Source of the DNA: Bradyrhizobium sp. CSS354
GTDB lineage: Bacteria > Pseudomonadota > Alphaproteobacteria > Rhizobiales > Xanthobacteraceae
Direction: 5' to 3'
DNA: 64,000 nucleotides
Assembly (NCBI RefSeq): GCF_029051725.1
Contig: NZ_JAACFU010000006.1
Location: forward strand, 248,001 to 312,000
The position numbers and the translations under genes are program-made. The notes beneath the pieces were generated by a model. The model was not told the DNA's origin. It searched no databases and saw only the letters and a list, made by a program, of their open reading frames with translations. Positions 59,432 to 64,000 of this stretch are shown piece after piece; positions within the stretch are counted from its first letter, which is position 1, and each line of letters starts with the position of its first letter.

Positions 59432-60106
59432 ATGATCTCTTCAACCGCCACTTCTCCGGCGGATCCGGAAGGCGCAACGAAGATATTGGTGCTTGGAGCG
59501 ACCGGTGCCACCGGTCGCCTGATCGTCAACCAGGCGGTGGCGCGAGGCTACGACGTCACCGTGCTGGTCCGGTCCGCCGGCAAAGCGAGTGACATCACGG
59601 GGGCGAAGCTCATCGTCGGAGACGCCCGCGATGAAAGAGCCCTGCGCGAAGCCCTCAAAGGCCGTGATGCCGTGGTCAGTGCGCTGGGTACGCCGGTAAG
59701 CCCGTTCCGCGAGGTGACGCTTCTCTCGACCGCGACGCGCGCGCTCGTGAGCGCGATGAAGGCCGAGCAGGTCTCGCGGCTGGTTTGCATCACGGGAATG
59801 GGCGCCGGCGACAGTGCCGGGCATGGCGGCTTTGTCGCCGACAATGTGATCTTTCCGCTTCTCCTGAAGAAGGTGTACGCCGACAAGAACCGGCAGGAAG
59901 CGATCGTCAGAGACAGCGGGCTGGACTGGGTCCTGGTTCGCCCCTCGATCCTGAACAATAAGCCCGGCCGCGGCTCGGTCCGGGCGCTGACAGATCTTTC
60001 GGGCTTCCATGGCGGCAGCATTGCGCGCGGAGACGTTGCGACATTCGTGCTCGATCAGGTGCGCGCCGATACCTGGCTGCATCAGTCTCCGCTCATCACG
60101 TGGTGA
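59432..60106 (+). CDS. NAD(P)H-binding (NmrA/BLVRB-like) protein
   Basis: The 224-residue protein has a glycine-rich nucleotide motif ILVLGATGATGRLIVNQAVARG, VVSALGTPVSPF and LVCITGMGAGDSAGHGG. These features resemble flavin reductase/biliverdin-reductase-B-like NAD(P)H-binding proteins. It lies 41 bases after the first NmrA-like gene and is probably co-transcribed with it. The substrate is unknown. Confidence 0.82.
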   Translation: MISSTATSPADPEGATKILVLGATGATGRLIVNQAVARGYDVTVLVRSAGKASDITGAKLIVGDARDERALREALKGRDAVVSALGTPVSPFREVTLLSTATRALVSAMKAEQVSRLVCITGMGAGDSAGHGGFVADNVIFPLLLKKVYADKNRQEAIVRDSGLDWVLVRPSILNNKPGRGSVRALTDLSGFHGGSIARGDVATFVLDQVRADTWLHQSPLITW

Positions 60107-60122
60107 CCCTTGCGTGGCTTGA

Positions 60123-61859
60123 TCAGCGCGCGTGCAACATCGCAAGCAGGACCACGACGACGCAGGCGAGCGCCGCCGTGGTCAATTTCCAGAACATCAG
60201 CGGGCTGCGCTCCAAGAGCGGCGTGATCCGCGTGTCGAGATAGGCCGGATTGGGCGTGCGAAGCTCGAAGACGAATTCAGACAGATCCTCGTGCCGCTTG
60301 TAGGGATCCGGATGGAGCGCACGTCTGAGCGCGCCGTCGACCCAGGCAGGCACGTTGCTGTCGTCGTCGGCCGGGCGATATTTGAGCCTCCGCACGTCCG
60401 CCTTGCGCCGGATCCTGGCGATTTGGGTGCCATAGGGAAGCTTTCCCGTCAGCATCTGGTAGCAGATCACGGCGAGTGAAAACATGTCGGAGCGCGGCGT
60501 GCCGCCTTGCCCAAGAAAATATTCCGGCGCCGTGTACTGGACTGTTCCCAGAATTTCGCCGGTCTCATCCTGCGGGGCGGCCTCCGCGACGCCCGCCACC
60601 TTGACCGATCCGAAGTCGATGATCTTTGCGGTGCCGGTCTTGTCGATCAGGATGTTGTCGGGCCTGAGGTCCTGATGCAGCATTTCCATGCGGTGGAAGG
60701 CGCGCAGGCCGGCGGCGATCTGCTCGACCAGTCCGCGGACGGTTTCGAGATCGGGGCGCGGATTGTCCGTCATCCACTGCCGCAAGGTCTGACCTTCGAC
60801 GAATTCGGTCGCGACGTAGAGATAGCTACGCCGTTTCGACTGTGACAGCGGTTTGAGCACATGCGGGCTGTCGATCCGGCGCGCGATCCACTCTTCCATC
60901 AGGAAGCGCTTCAGATAGGCGGCATTGTCGCGCAAATCGATCGACGGCAGCTTCAGCGCGACCGGCTCCTCGGTCACCGCGTCGACGGCAAGGTAGATGT
61001 GACTGCGGCTGCTGGCGTGGATTTCGCGGACGATCCTGTAGCCGTCGAAGATGGCCCGCGGCTCCGGCAGCGGGGGAAGCGGCAGCTGGGAGGTCTGGTT
61101 GAAGATGCCGGCCGGCTCGCGCTGCGGCACCGCATCGATGCGGAGGATCTGGACCGTGATGTTGTCGTCGCTACCGCGCCGGTAGGCTTCCTCGACGATC
61201 GCCTTCGCCACCCCGTCGAGCTCGGCTGCATGCTCGCTGAGCGCGTTCGTGACGAAACGCGCGTCGACGAATTCATAGGCGCCGTCGGTCGCCAGCAGGA
61301 AAGTGTCGCCAGTCTCGATCTCGAAACTCTGGTAGTCGATCTCGAGCTGCGGATTGATGCCGAGCGCACGGCCGAGATAGGTCTGCTCCGAGGACACGAT
61401 GATCCGGTGATCATCGGTCAGCTGCTCGAGCGCCTTACCCGCCACGCGGTAGATGCGACAGTCGCCGACGTGGAAGATGTGCGCAGTGGTCGCCTTGATG
61501 ACCATGGCGCTCAGCGTGCAGACATAACCCTTGTCGCGGTCGTAGGCATATTGGCTCTTGCGCGTCTGCGCGTGCAGCCAGGAATTGGTCGCATCCAGCA
61601 CGCGGCGGGCGGACGTCTTCACCGTCCAGGATTCCGAGGTGCAGTAATAGTCCATCAGGAAGCTCTTAACCGCCGACTCGCTGGCGATCTGGCTCACCGT
61701 GCTGCTGGAGATGCCGTCGGCGAGGACGGCCGCAATGCCCTTCAGGCTGAGCATCGGCTCGTCCGGAACGAGGATGCCGTGAAAATCCTGGTTGATGGGC
61801 TTGCGACCCTTGTCGGAATGCTGGCCGACCGAGATCTGAAGTCCGCGGGTCATCGTCAT
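60123..61859 (-). CDS. Fused PP2C-type phosphatase and Ser/Thr protein kinase, membrane anchored
   Basis: The protein of 578 residues begins with a PP2C-like phosphatase domain (about 10-245) with KGRKPINQDFHG, VLADGISSS, VGDCRIYRV, ATDGAYEF and SDDNITVQIL. A protein kinase follows (about 265-530) with Lys about 303 in PVALKLP, catalytic HQDLRPDN, DFGSVKVA and an APE-like TAPEYF. One membrane helix sits near the C-terminus (about 555-575). Starts at 61868 (TTG) or 61862 (GTG) are possible. It lies 55 bases after the formate/nitrite-channel gene on the same strand, so co-transcription is likely and it may tune nitrate/nitrite assimilation. The target is unknown. Confidence 0.88.
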   Translation of the reverse strand: MTMTRGLQISVGQHSDKGRKPINQDFHGILVPDEPMLSLKGIAAVLADGISSSTVSQIASESAVKSFLMDYYCTSESWTVKTSARRVLDATNSWLHAQTRKSQYAYDRDKGYVCTLSAMVIKATTAHIFHVGDCRIYRVAGKALEQLTDDHRIIVSSEQTYLGRALGINPQLEIDYQSFEIETGDTFLLATDGAYEFVDARFVTNALSEHAAELDGVAKAIVEEAYRRGSDDNITVQILRIDAVPQREPAGIFNQTSQLPLPPLPEPRAIFDGYRIVREIHASSRSHIYLAVDAVTEEPVALKLPSIDLRDNAAYLKRFLMEEWIARRIDSPHVLKPLSQSKRRSYLYVATEFVEGQTLRQWMTDNPRPDLETVRGLVEQIAAGLRAFHRMEMLHQDLRPDNILIDKTGTAKIIDFGSVKVAGVAEAAPQDETGEILGTVQYTAPEYFLGQGGTPRSDMFSLAVICYQMLTGKLPYGTQIARIRRKADVRRLKYRPADDDSNVPAWVDGALRRALHPDPYKRHEDLSEFVFELRTPNPAYLDTRITPLLERSPLMFWKLTTAALACVVVVLLAMLHAR

Positions 61860-61914
61860 CACCGGCAAAGGGGAGCCTCACCCTGATCGGGCGAGGCTCT
61901 CCTGTCGAGACGTA

Positions 61915-62754
61915 TCAGGCCGCGACGCGGGGCGACGTGGCCTTGCCGGCCTGGCGCTTCGGCTTGGTCATGACGTGCGTGGCGTAGAGGGTCATGCCGG
62001 TGAAGGCGAGGCCGCCGACGAGGTTGCCGAGCACGGTCGGGATCTCGTTCCAGATCAAATAGTCCATGATCGAGAACTTCGCGTGCAGCATCAGGCCGGA
62101 GGGGAACAGGAACATGTTCACGACGGAATGCTCGAACACCATGTAGAAGAACACCAGGATCGGCATCCACATCGCGATGACCTTGCCGGGGACCGAGGTC
62201 GAGATCATGGCGCCGACGACGCCGGTCGAGACCATCCAGTTGCAGAGCATTCCGCGCAGGAACAGCGTCGCCATACCGGCGGCACCATGCGCGGCGTAGC
62301 CCAGCGTTCGGCCTTCGCCGATATTGCCGATGGCTGCACCGACCTTGTCGGGATCTTGCGTGAAGCCGAAGGTCGTGACGAAGGCCATCATGAAGGCCAC
62401 GGTGAAGGCGCCGGCGAAGTTGCCGACGAATACGAGGCCCCAGTTGCGCAGCACGCCGCCGAAGGTGACGCCGGGGCGCTTGTCGATCAGGGCGAGCGGG
62501 GAGAGCACGAACACGCCGGTCAGGAGGTCGAACCCCAGCAGATACAGCATGACAAAGCCGACCGGGAACAGCAGCGCGCCGACCAGCGGCTGCCCCGTGT
62601 TCACGTTGATCGTGACGGCGAACCATGCCGCCAGCGCCAGGATAGCGCCGGCCATATAGGCCCGGATGATGGTATCCCGGGTGGACATGAAGACTTTGGA
62701 CTCGCCCGCATCCACCATCTTGGTGACGAATTCCGAAGGCGCGAGATACGACAT
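61915..62754 (-). CDS. Formate/nitrite transporter family channel (NirC/FocA-like)
   Basis: The 279-residue membrane protein has six helices and family motifs: AFTVAFMMAFVTTFGF, RGMLCNWMVSTGVVGAM, IAMWMPILVFFYMVFEHSVVNMFLF and LGFDLLTGVFVLSP. A pentameric channel for nitrite or formate is expected. Its position between an NrtA-like gene and a kinase, with a sigma-54-like promoter and NtrC-like sites upstream, favours nitrite. AAAGGA lies about seven bases before the ATG. Confidence 0.9.
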   Translation of the reverse strand: MSYLAPSEFVTKMVDAGESKVFMSTRDTIIRAYMAGAILALAAWFAVTINVNTGQPLVGALLFPVGFVMLYLLGFDLLTGVFVLSPLALIDKRPGVTFGGVLRNWGLVFVGNFAGAFTVAFMMAFVTTFGFTQDPDKVGAAIGNIGEGRTLGYAAHGAAGMATLFLRGMLCNWMVSTGVVGAMISTSVPGKVIAMWMPILVFFYMVFEHSVVNMFLFPSGLMLHAKFSIMDYLIWNEIPTVLGNLVGGLAFTGMTLYATHVMTKPKRQAGKATSPRVAA

Positions 62755-62983
62755 CGATGTTCCTTTTGCTTCGTAAGAGAGATCGAGACGCCCTGAGTGC
62801 GCCGCTGAAAGTTATTGGCCGTGCGGGGTGTCTGCCGCGCGTGGGCCGGGGGATTTGGAAGCCTTGGGATTGCGTCACGACGACCGAGTCGAGGAGGGCC
62901 GCGAAGCAGTTGAGCTTCCGGGATGCAGCCGCCAGCGCCTGCATCAGTGCGGCAAGCCGCAGTCTTCGTTGACCCAAACCGGA

Positions 62984-62999
62984 ATGCAAGTTGCGTGCC
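62984..62999 (-). promoter_or_regulatory. Sigma-54-type promoter facing the formate/nitrite channel gene
   Basis: The reverse strand reads CGGCACGCAACTTGCA. The -24 GG (62998-62997) and -12 GC (62986-62985) are ten bases apart and the fit to TGGCACG-N4-TTGCA is close, with C for the first T. Transcription would begin near 62973, leaving a leader of about 220 bases. Confidence 0.6.
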
Positions 63000-63094
63000 G
63001 TGTGTTGGACTCTTGAAATGCAAGCAATATCAATCTGATAGAGCTTTGGCTGGCCCGGCTTTTGCGCGTGGCGCGGCCTTTTCCTTGAGCTGCT

Positions 63095-63127
63095 GCACAA
63101 CTGTTGTGCGTCGCACAATTGTTGGGC
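63095..63127. promoter_or_regulatory. Tandem NtrC-like palindromes
   Basis: GCACAACTGTTGTGC (63095-63109) is a perfect GCAC-N7-GTGC site as used by NtrC. A second copy, GCACAATTGTTGGGC (63113-63127), starts 18 bases later with one mismatch in the conserved half. The 666-base region 62755-63420 contains no gene I can support; apart from these sites and the flanking promoter-like elements I see only a short hairpin. Confidence 0.6.
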
Positions 63128-63221
63128 AAGCCGCAAATTTCGCGAGCGGAATAGGCCTGCGACAGACTGGCGCATCGTTCCTAACACACTGATGTTGGGT
63201 CGTTTTCTGCGCTGTGGCGCT

Positions 63222-63236
63222 TGGCATGAAGCTTGA
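63222..63236 (+). promoter_or_regulatory. Possible sigma-54-type promoter facing the nrtA-like gene
   Basis: TGGCATGAAGCTTGA has the GG and the T-T-G of the sigma-54 consensus at the right spacing, but the -12 element is TTGA and not TTGC. It would give a start near 63248 and a leader of about 170 bases. Another candidate, TGGCCCGGCTTTTGC at 63051-63065, has a better -12 element but lies upstream of the NtrC-like sites. Confidence 0.4.
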
Positions 63237-63303
63237 ATAGTTCCAGGCCGACGCCATTGAAGCCGTCCCGCGAGACTTCTCATCCGAATTGCCGACGCCA
63301 CCA

Positions 63304-63321
63304 GACGGGGGTCTCCCCGTC
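63304..63321 (+). other. Leader hairpin upstream of the nrtA-like gene
   Basis: GACGGGG (63304-63310) pairs with CCCCGTC (63315-63321) around GTCT. It lies in the likely 5' leader, 100 bases before the start codon. It could take part in antitermination by a NasT-type regulator, but I could not recognise a convincing ANTAR two-hairpin target. Confidence 0.35.
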
Positions 63322-63420
63322 GCGCGTTCGCATGCGCTGCTTCAGGCGTCGCCGGACGGACGGGCTGCTCGTGTGCACTGACACAATCATTCTGCAACGA
63401 CGCAAAGGACGATACCGCCT

Positions 63421-64000
63421 ATGACCAAGCGCACCCGCCGGCCGTCGGACACTGGCCTTAGCCGCCGTCAATTGTTGAAGGCCGCTGGCTCGACCGCCGC
63501 ACTCCTGGCCGCCGTAAAACTGAATTTCCCCGCCGGCGCCTTCGCGCAGGACGCCGGCCCGGAGGTCAAGGGCGCCAAGCTCGGCTTCATCGCGCTGAGC
63601 GATGCCGGTCCCTTGTTCGTCGCCAAGGACAAGGGCCTGTTCGCCAAATACGGCATGCCTGACACCGACGTGCAGAAGCAGGCCTCCTGGGGCACCACGC
63701 GCGACAATCTCGTGCTCGGCTCCGAAGGCAACGGCATCGACGGCGCGCATATCCTGACCCCGATGCCGTATCTGATCTCGGCCGGCAAGGTGACGCAGAA
63801 CAACCAGCCGACGCCGATGTACATCCTGGCGCGGCTCAATCTCGACAGCCAGTGCATCTCCGTTGCCAGTGAATATGCCGACCTGAAGCTCGGCGTCGAC
63901 GCCACGCCCTTCAAGGCGGCGCTGGAGAAGAAGAAGGCCTCGGGCAAGGCCGTGAAGGCCGCGATGACCTTCCCCGGCGGCACGCATGACCTCTGGATCC
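63421..64000 (+). CDS. nrtA: NrtA-like nitrate ABC transporter substrate-binding protein (partial)
   Basis: The first 193 residues are present before the right edge of the window. A Tat signal peptide is visible (SRRQLLKAAGSTAALLAAVK, cleavage near GAFAQ). It is followed by VKGAKLGFIALSDAGPLFVAKDKGLF, KYGMPDTDVQKQASWGTTRDNLVLG and DGAHILTPMPYLISAGK, characteristic of NrtA/CmpA nitrate or bicarbonate binding proteins. B. diazoefficiens has a nitrate-assimilation cluster (nrtABC, narK, bjgb, flp, nasC) that begins with such a gene, and this is probably the counterpart. AAAGGA lies about nine bases before the ATG. Confidence 0.88.
   Translation, partial: MTKRTRRPSDTGLSRRQLLKAAGSTAALLAAVKLNFPAGAFAQDAGPEVKGAKLGFIALSDAGPLFVAKDKGLFAKYGMPDTDVQKQASWGTTRDNLVLGSEGNGIDGAHILTPMPYLISAGKVTQNNQPTPMYILARLNLDSQCISVASEYADLKLGVDATPFKAALEKKKASGKAVKAAMTFPGGTHDLWI

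Noticed and set aside
63051..63065. Sigma-54-like element TGGCCCGGCTTTTGC reading toward nrtA
   Set aside because: Spacing and -12 element are good, but it lies upstream of the NtrC-like sites and about 345 bases before the gene. It is kept as an alternative to 63222-63236, not as a feature.
1..64000. Search by eye for CRISPR arrays, insertion sequences, tRNA or rRNA genes and phage genes
   Set aside because: I saw no regularly spaced repeats with unique spacers, no transposase or integrase, no tRNA cloverleaf and no rRNA segments. A tRNA scan and IS search would be needed to exclude short or decayed ones.

Overview
The window looks like chromosomal DNA of a Bradyrhizobium (Alphaproteobacteria, high GC). 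The main reason is the block fixK2 - response regulator - fixJ - fixL / usp - CBS / fixNOQP - fixGHIS, which I recognise as the oxygen-control and cbb3-oxidase region of the B. diazoefficiens/japonicum group. FixL residues fall exactly on the published Bradyrhizobium numbering (H200, R220, H291) if a TTG start is used. FixL differs from the B. japonicum protein as I remember it, so this is probably a related species. I see no rRNA, tRNA, CRISPR array, transposase or phage gene.

Layout. 1-6.4 kb: an SDR fragment, a trans-aconitate methyltransferase, a TRAP transporter with fused DctQM, and an SdsA-type alkylsulfatase. 6.5-13.8 kb: a glycosyltransferase and an ABC exporter diverging from a control region with general-stress (EcfG-type) promoter motifs, then a glycogen-debranching-like enzyme, a PRC-barrel protein and an MFS carrier. 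13.8-27 kb: oxygen regulation and the cbb3 oxidase. FixL/FixJ sense low O2 and activate fixK2. FixK2 should act at three TTG-N8-CAA boxes: ahead of the response regulator (feedback arm), fixNOQP and fixGHIS. 27-34 kb: an MFS carrier, a cupin, a small exported protein with a likely 3' frameshift, a peroxiredoxin-like protein, a LysR regulator, 3-hydroxybutyrate dehydrogenase, a patatin and a DUF2236 protein. 34-46 kb: glycogen synthase, CoA transferase, Zn-alcohol dehydrogenase, tartrate/isopropylmalate-type dehydrogenase, enoyl-CoA hydratase, L,D-transpeptidase, a LysR-XRE regulator pair and CcdA. 46-52 kb: an animal-type haem peroxidase, an enolase-superfamily protein, an HWE-type histidine kinase, and a cluster of very small exported or membrane proteins with divergent EcfG-type promoters. 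52-60 kb: a second TRAP transporter, a class C beta-lactamase-like hydrolase, an intradiol dioxygenase, and a LysR regulator diverging from two NAD(P)-binding proteins.

60-64 kb is a nitrogen-assimilation module. A formate/nitrite-type channel and a fused PP2C phosphatase/Ser-Thr kinase read leftward, and an NrtA-like nitrate-binding protein reads rightward off the window edge. The 666-base region between them holds two tandem NtrC-like palindromes placed almost midway between two outward-facing sigma-54-like promoters.

Most of the window is ordinary core genome. The parts most worth a second look are the regulatory layouts (nitrate module, overlapping EcfG promoters, FixK2 box inside a terminator stem), the micro-protein cluster, the phosphatase-kinase linked to nitrite transport, and a few sequence oddities.
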